Assembly: GCA_039096225.1 (NCBI GenBank)
Contig: JBBPEB010000002.1
Location: forward strand, 62,001-126,000
Length of the DNA stretch: 64,000 nt
Direction: 5' to 3'
Source of the DNA: Blastocystis sp. Blastoise
Lineage: Eukaryota; Sar; Bigyra; Opalinata; Blastocystidae
Shown: one piece after another, positions 1 to 9,113 of the stretch
Numbering within the stretch: position 1 is the first letter of the stretch
How the letters are laid out: every line of letters begins with the position of its first letter
The notes under the pieces: generated by a model
What the model was told of the DNA's origin: nothing
The model's database searches: none
Seen by the model: only the letters and a program-made list of their open reading frames with translations
Program-made: the position numbers and the translations under genes

Positions 1-392
1 ATAAAAATGTATGTATAGTGATCAATAAATAATATAAAAAGTCATGATAATCATAAAAAAATTTATATAAAAAGAGTAAAGTGATCAAGGTATGTATTTA
101 TAGTGGGTGAAAGAAAAGCTGGTGGTGGTGTGGTCTTGTAAAAAGATGTACCCACCACCACGATTATAACGAGAGACTTTTGGAAACAAGGGTGACCGTT
201 ATGGAAATAGGATGCGTCATCGTGAATTGTCCAATCAAATTGCTTAAAAATGTAAAAATGAGGGATTTTGGAACACAAAAACATAATTATATTGGGGAAA
301 CTGGGGAAACTAATTGTGTTCCAGTGGTTTTAGGTGGCGGGATGTATATCAATTTTCTAGAATATTCTAGAACATTCTCGAAACTTCTAGAA
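1..392. repeat. Left terminal inverted repeat of the virus-like element
   Basis: This segment is the inverted copy of 23705-24095, with only a few substitutions (for example around 290-300) and about one length difference. It starts at the window edge, so the true outer end may lie beyond it. The inner end coincides with the last unit of a heat-shock-element array at 392; after that the two ends of the element diverge. It contains an open frame of about 70 codons with no ATG, which I regard as non-coding. Confidence 0.93.
355..392. promoter_or_regulatory. Heat-shock-element array, 8 units (left repeat)
   Basis: Eight alternating TTC and GAA triplets are spaced exactly 5 bp apart (TTC at 355, GAA at 360, and so on to GAA at 390-392). 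This is the canonical binding pattern of heat shock factor (HSF) trimers. The array ends 45 bp before the start codon of the small acidic gene at 438. HSF binding is inferred from the known consensus. Confidence 0.8.
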
Positions 393-437
393 TAATAAAT
401 TGTATTATGCGTTTTTTCTATTTTTATACTATTTATT

Positions 438-608
438 ATGGATTCTCCAAAGCAATTTGCTCCAGATTATAAAGAAGGTACTTGGAAACCTTATGGAAAT
501 TTTGAAGTTGATGAATTAAGTGATAGTGATTCTGATATGGACAGTTTTCATACTGTAAGTGAAGATGATGAATATGAAGATTATATCAAGAATTTTATTG
601 ATTTTTAA
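438..608 (+). CDS. Small acidic protein, 56 aa, just inside the left repeat
   Basis: A short ATG-to-TAA frame encoding 56 residues. The N-terminal third contains Pro, Lys and aromatic residues. The rest is strongly acidic and Ser-rich (runs such as SDSDSDMDS and SEDDEYEDY) and ends in FIDF. I do not recognise a family. Support for its being real is its position: it is the first gene inside the left repeat, 45 bp downstream of an eight-unit heat-shock-element array and facing inward, as the recombinase gene does at the other end. An acidic peptide of this kind could be a DNA mimic or an interaction tail, but that is speculation. It is too short for ORF statistics to decide. Confidence 0.5.
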   Translation: MDSPKQFAPDYKEGTWKPYGNFEVDELSDSDSDMDSFHTVSEDDEYEDYIKNFIDF

Positions 609-624
609 ATTAATTTTTATAAAT

Positions 625-635
625 AACAAAACAAA
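625..635 (-). terminator. T/G-rich 3' signal after the 677-2278 gene
   Basis: AACAAAACAAA on the + strand, so TTTGTTTTGTT in the coding sense, about 42 bp after the stop codon at 677. It lies between two convergent genes and so cannot be a promoter for either. This helps show that the motif marks 3' ends. Confidence 0.5.
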
Positions 636-676
636 TTGTTTAGTTTAAAAATAATAATAAATAAAATAAATTAAAA

Positions 677-2278
677 TTAACTAATGTTTCTGCGTTTATT
701 TCTAAATTTCTTAGGTGTTGTAGTACGTCTTTTTCTACGTAATCCATGTCCTGCAATATAAAATTTATTTCCTTCTCCATCATCACATGACTCAAAATCA
801 TCATCATCATCATCATCTTTATTTTTATTATTTTTATTTTCAAGAGTAACATTTGATACTGGATTGGGAATCGGGGCTACCGGTGTAATGTTTGGAGAGA
901 AATTGTTTTTGACTACTTGGGACATTGGAATGGTGACAGGTAAAGGAGCAGTAGGATCGTTCATACGAGGAATTAAATCTATTGGTCTTGATTCATTTAT
1001 ATCAATATTATGAATATTTTCTAATGTTACAGGGGGACTTGGTGAAGGAATTAAAATATTATCATCATTATTATCGCCTAAAGGGAAGATTGGTGAAGGA
1101 GTAATATCTTCATTTAAATGAGGGATTGGTGAAGGACTTGGAACATCACCAATATCTATTTCTAATGGATTCTCATCTTGTAATAATTGTTGTTCTTCAG
1201 GACGTTTACCAAAATAATAATCAGAGAAACTATTAAATGTATCTTTAATATACGAACCTATTTTATTTGCACCATCAACCAATTTATTTGCTGTTTTTTT
1301 AGCAACATTAACAACAGGTTTTGCTGTATTTGTTACAGTATTAACAACTTTTTTAACAAGTGTTGGATCTGCTGCATATCTAATATAATCTTCATGGAAT
1401 GTTGGCGTTATTTTGTTTAGATAATCACGTCTTGCAAGAACTTCACTAACTGAATCTTTATTAGAAAAATGGGCTTCAGGATAATAAAGATCAGCTAATT
1501 CTTTATTCTTTTTCTTAGCTTCATTATTATTAGATATTTTCCAATTATCATACAAATTATTTCTATCACTCACAATTTTTCCTTTAATATCGTTAAATCC
1601 TTCTTGTGGATCAATATTAATATCTTTCCACCATTTCTTAAGATCTTTAAATTTATCTGCACCATAATCAACTGCACTACTTATTCCATGAGTGATATTA
1701 TGAATGCCTCCAGTTAAATTATTAGCAACACTATATACATCACCAACAACACCAAAAACATTTCCGAATAAATTACCTCCTCTTGAATATAAATATCCTT
1801 CGCGATCTCTTCTAGTAAAATCAATAGCTTTATCAATTGTACGAGGATTTAATAATCTTGAATATTTAGCATAATCAGGCATATGATGCTGTTTCATATA
1901 AGGTAAGACATAATCATGAGCATAAATGAGTTTTCTTGTGAAATTCCTTGGAATTCTACCATCAGGTAACAACCCAGATCCTTCATCTATTGGTTCAGTT
2001 TCTTCTGATTCCTCTAATGAACTTTGTATAACATCTTGTCTAGTTTCTGATAAATATGAATAGAATGGATTTGACATTGCTCTATTAACCATATTACTTT
2101 CTATTCGCTTAACAGCAGCTAAAGAATTAGGAGCAATAGAATAATTAATTGGATGACGTTCTTCTCCATCAGGAATAGATCCTGGAACAATATAATTTCG
2201 ATATTCATGACCAGTAGCACGATGATTTACGCCTACTAATCCTTTATTTGAAACATTTAAACGAGCACTTTGTATCAT
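677..2278 (-). CDS. Gly-rich virion-like protein, 533 aa, sharing its N-terminus with the 19885 gene product
   Basis: The function is not recognised by family. The N-terminal 60 residues match the start of the protein at 19885-21531 (TGxEYRxY, then PI...I(A/G)PNS), so the two are paralogous over that module. Residues about 165-210 form a Gly-rich amphipathic/hydrophobic stretch (NLFGNVFGVVGDVYSVANN), a possible membrane-active segment. A Pro/Asp-rich linker follows, then an eight-residue Asp run, and the protein ends with GHGLRRKRR and a basic tail. It has GxG-plus-aliphatic motifs (GSGLL, GHGLR) like those adenain-type proteases cut. It is the last gene of the leftward virion cluster. A minor capsid or core role is inferred from context. 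Confidence 0.6.
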   Translation of the reverse strand: MIQSARLNVSNKGLVGVNHRATGHEYRNYIVPGSIPDGEERHPINYSIAPNSLAAVKRIESNMVNRAMSNPFYSYLSETRQDVIQSSLEESEETEPIDEGSGLLPDGRIPRNFTRKLIYAHDYVLPYMKQHHMPDYAKYSRLLNPRTIDKAIDFTRRDREGYLYSRGGNLFGNVFGVVGDVYSVANNLTGGIHNITHGISSAVDYGADKFKDLKKWWKDINIDPQEGFNDIKGKIVSDRNNLYDNWKISNNNEAKKKNKELADLYYPEAHFSNKDSVSEVLARRDYLNKITPTFHEDYIRYAADPTLVKKVVNTVTNTAKPVVNVAKKTANKLVDGANKIGSYIKDTFNSFSDYYFGKRPEEQQLLQDENPLEIDIGDVPSPSPIPHLNEDITPSPIFPLGDNNDDNILIPSPSPPVTLENIHNIDINESRPIDLIPRMNDPTAPLPVTIPMSQVVKNNFSPNITPVAPIPNPVSNVTLENKNNKNKDDDDDDDFESCDDGEGNKFYIAGHGLRRKRRTTTPKKFRNKRRNIS

Positions 2279-2301
2279 TTTATAAAATAATTATATTTTT
2301 T

Positions 2302-2313
2302 AAACAAAACAAA
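2302..2313 (-). terminator. T/G-rich 3' signal after the 2391-3197 gene
   Basis: AAACAAAACAAA on the + strand, 78 bp beyond the stop at 2391 and 24 bp before the next start codon (2278). Confidence 0.4.
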
Positions 2314-2390
2314 ATAAAATATTGTATAATAAATTATTAATTACAAGATAATATATAAGAAATATAGATATATAATGTAAGGTATGCTAG

Positions 2391-3197
2391 TTATTTATTT
2401 TTTAAATAATCATCAAGAGGAATTGCTTCTCCATCTACATCAATATATACTGTATTCTTAGTATATATTAATCTCTTATCACCAAAAGCATCACTATTAG
2501 TACAATTTAGTAATCCTGATTTAATATAATAATCGAATTCAAATTCACCATAAGACGCTTTCTTGTACTTATTTTTGTTTTTATCTTTGTATACTTTATT
2601 AGCTACCTTGAAATCTCTCACTGGTTGTGTGGGTGTTTCAGTTTCTTTTTCAGTTTCAGGTTTCGTTTCAGGTTTAGTTTCAGGTTTAGTTTCAGGTTCT
2701 TTAGATGGTTTCTTTTCGGGTTCAGGTTTAGGTTCTGGTTTGGGTTGTTCTTCAGTGAAATTAGAATTCATGGATTCTGGTTGTGGTTTCACTGTATAGT
2801 CTTCATTAGGATTTCTTACAGTATGAATAAGTTTTTCATATTGATAGTTATTAGGATTACTAGCATCATACCATATCTTACTTGTAGTAGGAATACCATA
2901 ATTCGTTTGCCATTGAGATAACATTGATGTATATCTATTTGTATCACCATTAGCTTTAGCTGAATTCATAGTAGCTATAAACATATCTTCAGGTGATTGA
3001 CCATGATTTCTTAATGCTTGAACTGCCATTGAACTATACATAGATCCTTGTGCATTAGGATCATGTGCTAATGGTTGTACAGGTTGTTCATCTTGACAAA
3101 TATATGAATTGGGTAACCATGGATCCCAAGATTGTTTTTTCTGATTTCTTGATAAAATATCATAGAGAGTTACACTATCTCCTAAATTACTTTGCAT
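2391..3197 (-). CDS. Unknown protein with a Pro-Glu-Lys-Thr repeat linker, 268 aa
   Basis: I recognise no family. The N-terminal half (to about residue 150) is globular-looking, rich in Gln, Asn, Tyr and Trp. A low-complexity linker of Lys-Pro-Glu-Thr repeats (PETKPETKPETK) covers about residues 155-195 and comes from 12- to 18-bp tandem repeats in the DNA. The C-terminal 70 residues look folded again (YxxxFEFDYYIKSGLL, then VYIDVDGEAIPLDDYL). Charged repeat linkers of this sort are common in virion accessory proteins. The gene lies in the middle of the leftward structural operon-like series. There is no signal peptide or membrane segment. Confidence 0.6.
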   Translation of the reverse strand: MQSNLGDSVTLYDILSRNQKKQSWDPWLPNSYICQDEQPVQPLAHDPNAQGSMYSSMAVQALRNHGQSPEDMFIATMNSAKANGDTNRYTSMLSQWQTNYGIPTTSKIWYDASNPNNYQYEKLIHTVRNPNEDYTVKPQPESMNSNFTEEQPKPEPKPEPEKKPSKEPETKPETKPETKPETEKETETPTQPVRDFKVANKVYKDKNKNKYKKASYGEFEFDYYIKSGLLNCTNSDAFGDKRLIYTKNTVYIDVDGEAIPLDDYLKNK

Positions 3198-3229
3198 TAT
3201 TTATTGTATTAATTTAAAAATAATTATAT

Positions 3230-3240
3230 AACAAAACAAA
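3230..3240 (-). terminator. T/G-rich 3' signal after the 3274-4311 gene
   Basis: AACAAAACAAA on the + strand, 34 bp after the stop at 3274 and 33 bp before the next start (3197). Confidence 0.4.
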
Positions 3241-3273
3241 TAATTAATTATGAAATAATAAAAGTTAAAATAA

Positions 3274-4311
3274 TTAATTTAAATGGAATTTTTTTAAGAA
3301 GAATTGAACAAGATTAATAATTAAATTAGTAGTAGTATCAAAGGATGTAGAGTTGACAAGAGCACCACCACAACGTTCAGCATTCTCTTTTGTAACACCA
3401 CTTCCACTAGGATTTTTAAAGTAGTTATCAGCAGTTTCTTTACGTTTCTTATCATCATCAGTAGTAATCATATTATAAGCGAAATCAATAGGGATACCAA
3501 GAGAAGGATAATAGTATTTTAATGCATTCACTACAATAGGAACAATCGTTTTAATAGTTTTAATAGCAGTATTCGCAATAATAGAATGCTTTTGTTTTGG
3601 ATCCATAGGATATTCTTTATCGATAACGACATTAACAATATCACGTACAGACACATGCTCATCATTTTTAGGTAATCGTTCTTTAATATCTTGTAATTTC
3701 TTCTTATTAGACTTTACATTACTAGAACGAATAGACTTCTTAGCAATAATTTTTATTTGAGGAGTTACGAATTTACTTGTTTTCTTTTCTTTTTCTCGGT
3801 GACTCCCATGTTCTTTACGATGTTTCTGATGCCTTCTATGTATACCTTGACCAAATATATCATCATAATTTTCATCTTCAAGATTTGCATTATTATAATC
3901 TTTATCATCATCAGCCATCATTTTTCTTGTTATTCTCTTTGGTTGATAAGTAGCATCATCATTATATAATTCATCATCTCTATTAGCATCTTCAATATGT
4001 TCTTCAAATTGTCTTTTCTTTTCTTCTTTTGCTTTTTCTTGACGTTTTTGTTCTTTACGTTTCTGATAATAATTATATCCAGCAAATGCTCCTAATGTAC
4101 CTAAAATAGGTAATGCAGTATAGACACCATTTTTAAAATCAGCCCAATCAGCATCTCTAGTTTGTTGTCTAACAATTTCTTCAAAGCCTGTTCCTCCATA
4201 TCTTACATAACGTTTATGATAAAGATCACGTCTATTTGATTTTGGTGGTGATCCTCCAAATAATCGTGGATCACAATTTTGTTTTAAATATCTTTTTGTA
4301 ATTGAACTCAT
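3274..4311 (-). CDS. Putative membrane-associated virion protein, 345 aa
   Basis: No family is recognised. A hydrophobic segment at about residues 62-82 (VYTALPILGTLGAFAGYNYY) looks like one membrane helix. A long Lys/Arg/Glu-rich coil follows (EQKRQEKAKEEKKRQ), then an Asp-rich stretch, then GQGIHRRHQKHRKEH, a basic, His-rich patch preceded by an adenain-like GxG motif. The C-terminal third has amphipathic helices (TIVPIVVNALKYYYPSLG) and a second GxG site (SGSGV). This layout recalls lytic or core proteins of adenovirus-related capsids. The assignment is inferred from layout and neighbours. The next upstream T/G motif directly abuts the start codon. Confidence 0.55.
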   Translation of the reverse strand: MSSITKRYLKQNCDPRLFGGSPPKSNRRDLYHKRYVRYGGTGFEEIVRQQTRDADWADFKNGVYTALPILGTLGAFAGYNYYQKRKEQKRQEKAKEEKKRQFEEHIEDANRDDELYNDDATYQPKRITRKMMADDDKDYNNANLEDENYDDIFGQGIHRRHQKHRKEHGSHREKEKKTSKFVTPQIKIIAKKSIRSSNVKSNKKKLQDIKERLPKNDEHVSVRDIVNVVIDKEYPMDPKQKHSIIANTAIKTIKTIVPIVVNALKYYYPSLGIPIDFAYNMITTDDDKKRKETADNYFKNPSGSGVTKENAERCGGALVNSTSFDTTTNLIINLVQFFLKKFHLN

Positions 4312-4321
4312 AACAAAACAA
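4312..4321 (-). terminator. T/G-rich 3' signal after the ATPase gene
   Basis: AACAAAACAA on the + strand, 44 bp after the ATPase stop (4365). It touches the ATG of the next gene (4311), so a promoter role would need a start site inside or upstream of the motif. Confidence 0.4.
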
Positions 4322-4364
4322 TAAAATAATTATGGTTTATTTAACAAATTAAAATATAAAAAAA

Positions 4365-5402
4365 TTAATGAAAAGAAGGATAACCAGAATAATGTTTTTT
4401 ATTTAAATAAGGATTGAAAATGCGTCGTTGACTATCTTGTATGATTTGATCTTGTATGATTTGTAAGATGGATTCTTTAGGTTTATCTTTTTCATCTCGT
4501 TCAATACCTTTCAATGAGACTTCTTCTTCAACAGGTAAAAACTTCTTCATTTTCTTTTCATATGTAGATATATGTTCATTAGGACGTTTAATACCACTAC
4601 CTGATACTTCACCTTGTTCTTCTCGTTTCTCTTTTTCACTATCTTCTTCTGTCCATTTCCTTTTCTTTACCATCTTATAGACATTCTGTTTACTACCACA
4701 ATCAGGATTTGTCCATATCGTTAAATCATCACTACCTTGTTTTAACATAAAGAATTGATGTGGATCATTCATTAATTCTTCATCTGTAAGAATTTCATTT
4801 AAATTTGATGGCATAATCTTTAATTTATCTGGTAAGAATCCAGGATCACGTTTTAAGATTTGACTATTAATAAAGAAATGAGATACTTGACTTAATATAG
4901 ATTGATTGGTAACATCTGTATGACTTTGAAGACATATAATAGCATTCTGTTTATAATGACGACCTTTAGATAATATAGATACAATCAATTGTTTGGTTTG
5001 TCTAGATAATGGATAGATATCATCCAATACAATAAAATTATGTTCTGGTAATTTATATGTATTGACTAATTCATCAACAGTTTTAATCTTTTTAAATTTA
5101 TCATCTACAGAATCATACCATTTATAATCAATTCCAGCATGCTCACAAATATCTTGAAAGGATGTATAACATTCATTCTTATTGGATGCATCAGGACAAA
5201 TTACTGTGACTTGTTTATATTTATTTTTAAGATCCATAGAACATAAGAGGTTCACAGTTAAGAAAGATTTACCTGAGAATGTTCTTGCAATAATCAATAT
5301 AAATTTTGATTCATATGTTTTATGATGTGATTTTCCATATTTGAATTCTAAGACTCCACATCCTTTACGTGTTTCTTTTAATGGATTTATTTTATTCACC
5401 AT
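4365..5402 (-). CDS. Genome-packaging ATPase (FtsK/HerA, A32-like)
   Basis: P-loop ATPase expected to pump viral DNA into the capsid. Walker A is ARTFSGKS at residues 39-46, preceded by a hydrophobic strand (FILII). Walker B is FIVLDD at 123-128. A polar Gln follows a hydrophobic strand at about 160 (AIICLQSH), as in the HerA/FtsK group. Length (345 aa) fits packaging ATPases of Polinton-like viruses and virophages. The C-terminal 110 residues are a charged extension beyond the ATPase core, with a GSGIKRP motif. The gene sits among capsid genes, as in related viruses. The ATPase call is secure; the precise viral lineage is not resolved. Confidence 0.9.
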   Translation of the reverse strand: MVNKINPLKETRKGCGVLEFKYGKSHHKTYESKFILIIARTFSGKSFLTVNLLCSMDLKNKYKQVTVICPDASNKNECYTSFQDICEHAGIDYKWYDSVDDKFKKIKTVDELVNTYKLPEHNFIVLDDIYPLSRQTKQLIVSILSKGRHYKQNAIICLQSHTDVTNQSILSQVSHFFINSQILKRDPGFLPDKLKIMPSNLNEILTDEELMNDPHQFFMLKQGSDDLTIWTNPDCGSKQNVYKMVKKRKWTEEDSEKEKREEQGEVSGSGIKRPNEHISTYEKKMKKFLPVEEEVSLKGIERDEKDKPKESILQIIQDQIIQDSQRRIFNPYLNKKHYSGYPSFH

Positions 5403-5420
5403 TTTTATATGATTTTAATC

Positions 5421-5431
5421 AACAAAACAAA
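5421..5431 (-). terminator. T/G-rich 3' signal after the penton-like gene
   Basis: AACAAAACAAA on the + strand, 41 bp after the stop at 5472 and 19 bp before the ATPase start. Confidence 0.4.
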
Positions 5432-5471
5432 AAATAATTAATGATAAGTTAAAGATAAATATATGATTTTA

Positions 5472-6143
5472 TTAAGATGCAGTAAAGTATATATAAAGAT
5501 TTGTATTTGATAAATCAATTGGATTATTTAATTGATCATATACTTCCCATTGGATATCTGTATATTTACCATCAATACATGGAATAGATAAATCACTTAA
5601 AGCAAATGTATTATCAAATCCTTGTTTAGCATATAAAGGAATAGAAATCAAATCATTATCTTTATTAATAATATCACAATACACACGTAACATATAGATC
5701 TTATACCATGAAATATTATTGGATATATATTCATCAGTAAATACGATTGTATCACCCGGTGAAAAGTATGATGATTTAATGCCTAAGTATTTAAATAGTC
5801 CAGAACTAAGACCACATTCAAACCAATGATTTGATTTAAAAGTTTTAGTTTCTTTATTATAGCTGAAACCATAAGGTTCTCCTTCAACATAGGATTTCAA
5901 TTTTTTTCCAATTTCATATAATTGATCTAAAAAATCTTCTAAAGTATAATTTCCAGCTGGAAATGTATATCTACCATCACTATTATAAATCTTAATATTG
6001 AATTCTGGAATATTAATGATATCACTTGTATTCACTAATGTATTGATATGAGTTATATTTTTACCTACTAAATCCAAAGTATAATTGAATTGTTCATGAC
6101 AGATTTGACTTGTAATTTTACTTAGATGAGATATTGATGTCAT
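5472..6143 (-). CDS. Penton-like minor capsid protein, 223 aa
   Basis: Predicted single jelly-roll vertex protein. It carries a YTFPAGNYTLEDFLDQL segment at about residues 59-75. This PxGxYT module is also found in the large virion protein at 9188 and is familiar from minor capsid proteins of Polinton-like viruses and virophages. The remainder is beta-rich (WYKIYMLRVYCDII, DIQWEVYDQL, LYIYFTAS at the C-terminus), with no transmembrane segment. Size, beta content and position between the ATPase and the major capsid genes support the call. It is an inference from pattern, with no direct homology search. Confidence 0.65.
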   Translation of the reverse strand: MTSISHLSKITSQICHEQFNYTLDLVGKNITHINTLVNTSDIINIPEFNIKIYNSDGRYTFPAGNYTLEDFLDQLYEIGKKLKSYVEGEPYGFSYNKETKTFKSNHWFECGLSSGLFKYLGIKSSYFSPGDTIVFTDEYISNNISWYKIYMLRVYCDIINKDNDLISIPLYAKQGFDNTFALSDLSIPCIDGKYTDIQWEVYDQLNNPIDLSNTNLYIYFTAS

Positions 6144-6173
6144 TTTTATTAAATAAATTAATTATGTATTGAT

Positions 6174-6184
6174 AAACAAAACAA
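6174..6184 (-). terminator. T/G-rich 3' signal after capsid gene 1
   Basis: AAACAAAACAA on the + strand, 56 bp after the stop at 6240 and 31 bp before the next start. Confidence 0.4.
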
Positions 6185-6239
6185 TATTTTTAAGATTAAT
6201 ATAAAGTTGATACAAATAAGAAAATATTATATAATTAAA

Positions 6240-7463
6240 TTAATTGGTTGCACCATCTCTAACAAATTTAACAAATATAAAATGAGCATATAAAGTATAA
6301 GTACCACTAGTAATATTTGCACCATTATATTCAGTTAATAAGGAGATATTAACTTCACAACCACTACGAGTATTGACATCAACAACACTTGAAATAGGGA
6401 ATATATAAATAGGTTGTTCATACCACTTTTCACCGTTTAAAGGAGATTGAGGATGACTATTACATCTCCAAGTATTATAAAGCATAGCATTAGGAATAAT
6501 TTGTGATGGATTCGTTGTTTTATACGTAGTAGGGAAATCCGTCTTTGGTAAGATATTTTGACCACCAATTTGGAATTGACACATCTTCAATAATTCAGTC
6601 TTAATAGGAATCATACTCTTCTCTTGAGTTGTAAAATATAGCATACAGTAATCAGGTACGAAAACAACACTTCTATTGGATAAGAATTGTTGTGGAGTTG
6701 GTTTACCTGCTGTTGTGAATGTTTGTGAATAAACAGGTGTAGTAAATGCAGATATTTGACAATTATTAGGAATACATTTAATTAAAGCACGTGGATCATT
6801 ACCAAAATTAATATCATAAATTTGTTGAAGATGAATATAAACACGATCAAATGTTAATGCAGTGATTTTAGTCGTACCTGTAAATAGATTCTTTAAATAA
6901 TTTGTAACGAATTGCATCTTCAAAGATTTTACTTTAATAGCACAATCAAATGTACCAAGACCAGTAATAAGAGATAAAGGAATAATAACTTGAGCTTTAG
7001 TAGAACTTTGCATTCCAGAAATACTGCTTAAGGTTGTATTATATAAGCATTCTGTCATACTATACATAGATTTATCAATTTCATCTTTACTTAATTCTTT
7101 AATAGTAACAAATTTTCTTGCTTTACTGGATTCAATAGAAGATTCAGAATAATTAATAAGAATATCTTGACCCGTAGGAGATACAAACGTAAGATCTGTA
7201 GTAATTTTATCAATAATACTATAGATATTAGAATGTTGTACAACAGAACTAGTTGTAGCTGCATTTGTTGTAATATTGAAATTCAGTTCTAAGAATGAAT
7301 TGCTGAAATCAATAAAAGGACTATCCACTGAATTATATAAGAATTCAAATGGATAAGGTTGATTTAATAAATCTTGACTTGTAGAAACTAGAATAGGAAT
7401 TTGTACAGGTTTAATAGTTTGATTTGCCTTTGAAGGTAAGAATTGTCTTGGGAATCCTTCCAT
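6240..7463 (-). CDS. Capsid protein paralogue 1 (double jelly-roll type), 407 aa
   Basis: Major-capsid-like protein, clearly paralogous to the neighbour at 7641-9113. Shared blocks in the same order are: NIYSIID (79-85 here, 90-96 there); (L/I)SKxx(I/L)(D/E)KSMY (124-134); IPL(S/Y)LI(T/S)GLG; (P/F)(K/Q)T(D/E)FPT; W....PIYI(F/I)P; SG.E(V/M)N; and a C-terminal VRD. Length fits a double jelly-roll capsid protein of small Polinton-like elements. N-terminal residues 20-60 hold the expected first strands (FLYNSVDSPFIDFSNSFLEL). I cannot tell from sequence which paralogue forms the main hexon. The gene has no heat-shock elements, consistent with late expression. Confidence 0.75.
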   Translation of the reverse strand: MEGFPRQFLPSKANQTIKPVQIPILVSTSQDLLNQPYPFEFLYNSVDSPFIDFSNSFLELNFNITTNAATTSSVVQHSNIYSIIDKITTDLTFVSPTGQDILINYSESSIESSKARKFVTIKELSKDEIDKSMYSMTECLYNTTLSSISGMQSSTKAQVIIPLSLITGLGTFDCAIKVKSLKMQFVTNYLKNLFTGTTKITALTFDRVYIHLQQIYDINFGNDPRALIKCIPNNCQISAFTTPVYSQTFTTAGKPTPQQFLSNRSVVFVPDYCMLYFTTQEKSMIPIKTELLKMCQFQIGGQNILPKTDFPTTYKTTNPSQIIPNAMLYNTWRCNSHPQSPLNGEKWYEQPIYIFPISSVVDVNTRSGCEVNISLLTEYNGANITSGTYTLYAHFIFVKFVRDGATN

Positions 7464-7555
7464 GTTAGTAATTATTGTTTATGTATTTTTTTAACAAAAA
7501 TAAAAATAAAATAATAATAATATTTTATAATTATTAATTAATTTAAATTTTTTAT

Positions 7556-7566
7556 AACAAAACAAA
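7556..7566 (-). terminator. T/G-rich 3' signal after capsid gene 2
   Basis: AACAAAACAAA on the + strand, 75 bp after the stop at 7641 but 93 bp before the next start (7463). The spacing fits a 3' signal better than a promoter. Confidence 0.45.
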
Positions 7567-7640
7567 TGATTGGAATATAGAATAGAATAGAATTAATTAA
7601 ACAAGTTAACGTTAAGAATAGTAAGTAAGAAATATTAAAT

Positions 7641-9113
7641 TTAAATATCACGTACACTACGTACAGCAATCATATGTAATGTATAAGGATGCTTCTCATT
7701 TAGTTCAGTATTAATATGTTTATAAATACCAGCATGAGAAGCAACGGCATAAGAAGCACCAGTGTCAGGTGTCCATATTTTAGTAGTTTCATTATATGTA
7801 CATGTATATCCATCAGGAACAGTAGATGAATCAGCATGACCATATTCAATATCATGAACATCTAGATTACAATCAAAATTCATTTCTATACCACTATCTG
7901 ATTGGATATTCATTAATGCTTTAGTTGGAATAATATAAATAGGATGTTTAATCCATTCATCATATTTAAGAATAGTTTCAGGATTTGAATTATCAGCCCA
8001 TAAACAATATAAATTTTTATTAGGACAAGATAAACTAGCAGTTTCTTCATTATTGAAGACATGACCTTTAGTAGTAAGATTATGATAATACATTTGAGTA
8101 GGGAATTCAGTTTGAGGGAACATTTGAACATCACCAATCAAACAACTTTGATATTTAGGCCATACAGATGGACTAGCTATATTACTAATAGTTGTTGAAC
8201 TATAACCATTTGTAAACCAGTATAATATATATTCTGGTATAAATGGTAAAGCTCTATTGATATTGAAATGATCACTAGTTATTCTTGTATTTTGATAATC
8301 GACTTGAATACATGTAGGTATAGTTTTATATAATTCATTCGTTTGGAATTGAATATCTTTATAAGTCATTAAATTCATAGTAGCTGATTCCAATTCAAAT
8401 GTCTTAAACCATTTTTCATCAGTTAGATGTAACCATTGTGTTGATAGATCTTTACCACCATTCTTGAAATAAATACTCATATTATTATCAATTAAGGATT
8501 CAATAGTACTAGTTCTAAATAACATATTGAAATGTTTAGTTAATATTAAAGAATCTCCATCAACACCTAAACCACTAATAAGATATAAAGGAATAGCAAT
8601 ATGAATAGATTCATTTGGATGTGCACGTATATAACGAATAGAATTCAATTCATAAGTATCTGCAGATAAATCTTCACCATACATAGATTTTTCTAAATCA
8701 TTCTTACTGATATCTTTTAATAAAATCATTTTACGACCACGTGAAGCATGTGAACAGTTTTCTTCATATTTCAAAGCACGATCAGATCCATCAGGTAATG
8801 TATAAACCATTTCAACATCAGTGGAATCAATAATAGAATAAATATTTGCTTTTTGAACTAATTGATCCAAGAAATATTGACATAATTGATCATAGGTGAA
8901 ACTAACAGAAGTACCTGTTTCATCTAAATAAACAGAAACTGGTCCAGCTTTATCTGTGACAGTTGCCTTGACAGTAAGATCCAAATAGGATTGATTGAAA
9001 TTGATATAAGTGTTATCCACATTAGTCCAATGATATTGAAAGATATAAGGACTTGATAGAATATCAGTATCACTTTGAATAGGAATATTATCTTTAATTC
9101 TTAAGATTCTCAT
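7641..9113 (-). CDS. Capsid protein paralogue 2 (double jelly-roll type), 490 aa
   Basis: Major-capsid-like protein of typical size for this virus group. It starts with a strand-rich block (FQYHWTNVDNTYINFNQSY), followed by an insertion absent from paralogue 1 (about residues 55-88), then NIYSIID and ISKNDLEKSMY. The C-terminal jelly roll contains FPQTEFPT, WIKHPIYIIP and SDSGIEMNF, each mirrored in paralogue 1, plus a second insertion before the end (VRDI). It is transcribed away from the 9188 gene across a 74-bp AT-only divergent spacer, without the T/G motif or heat-shock elements. Together with paralogue 1 it suggests a capsid built from two related subunits. Confidence 0.8.
   Translation of the reverse strand: MRILRIKDNIPIQSDTDILSSPYIFQYHWTNVDNTYINFNQSYLDLTVKATVTDKAGPVSVYLDETGTSVSFTYDQLCQYFLDQLVQKANIYSIIDSTDVEMVYTLPDGSDRALKYEENCSHASRGRKMILLKDISKNDLEKSMYGEDLSADTYELNSIRYIRAHPNESIHIAIPLYLISGLGVDGDSLILTKHFNMLFRTSTIESLIDNNMSIYFKNGGKDLSTQWLHLTDEKWFKTFELESATMNLMTYKDIQFQTNELYKTIPTCIQVDYQNTRITSDHFNINRALPFIPEYILYWFTNGYSSTTISNIASPSVWPKYQSCLIGDVQMFPQTEFPTQMYYHNLTTKGHVFNNEETASLSCPNKNLYCLWADNSNPETILKYDEWIKHPIYIIPTKALMNIQSDSGIEMNFDCNLDVHDIEYGHADSSTVPDGYTCTYNETTKIWTPDTGASYAVASHAGIYKHINTELNEKHPYTLHMIAVRSVRDI

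Noticed and set aside
180-395. 71-codon frame in both terminal repeats
   Set aside because: No ATG start, ends in the heat-shock array, and base changes between the two repeats alter residues without a synonymous bias.
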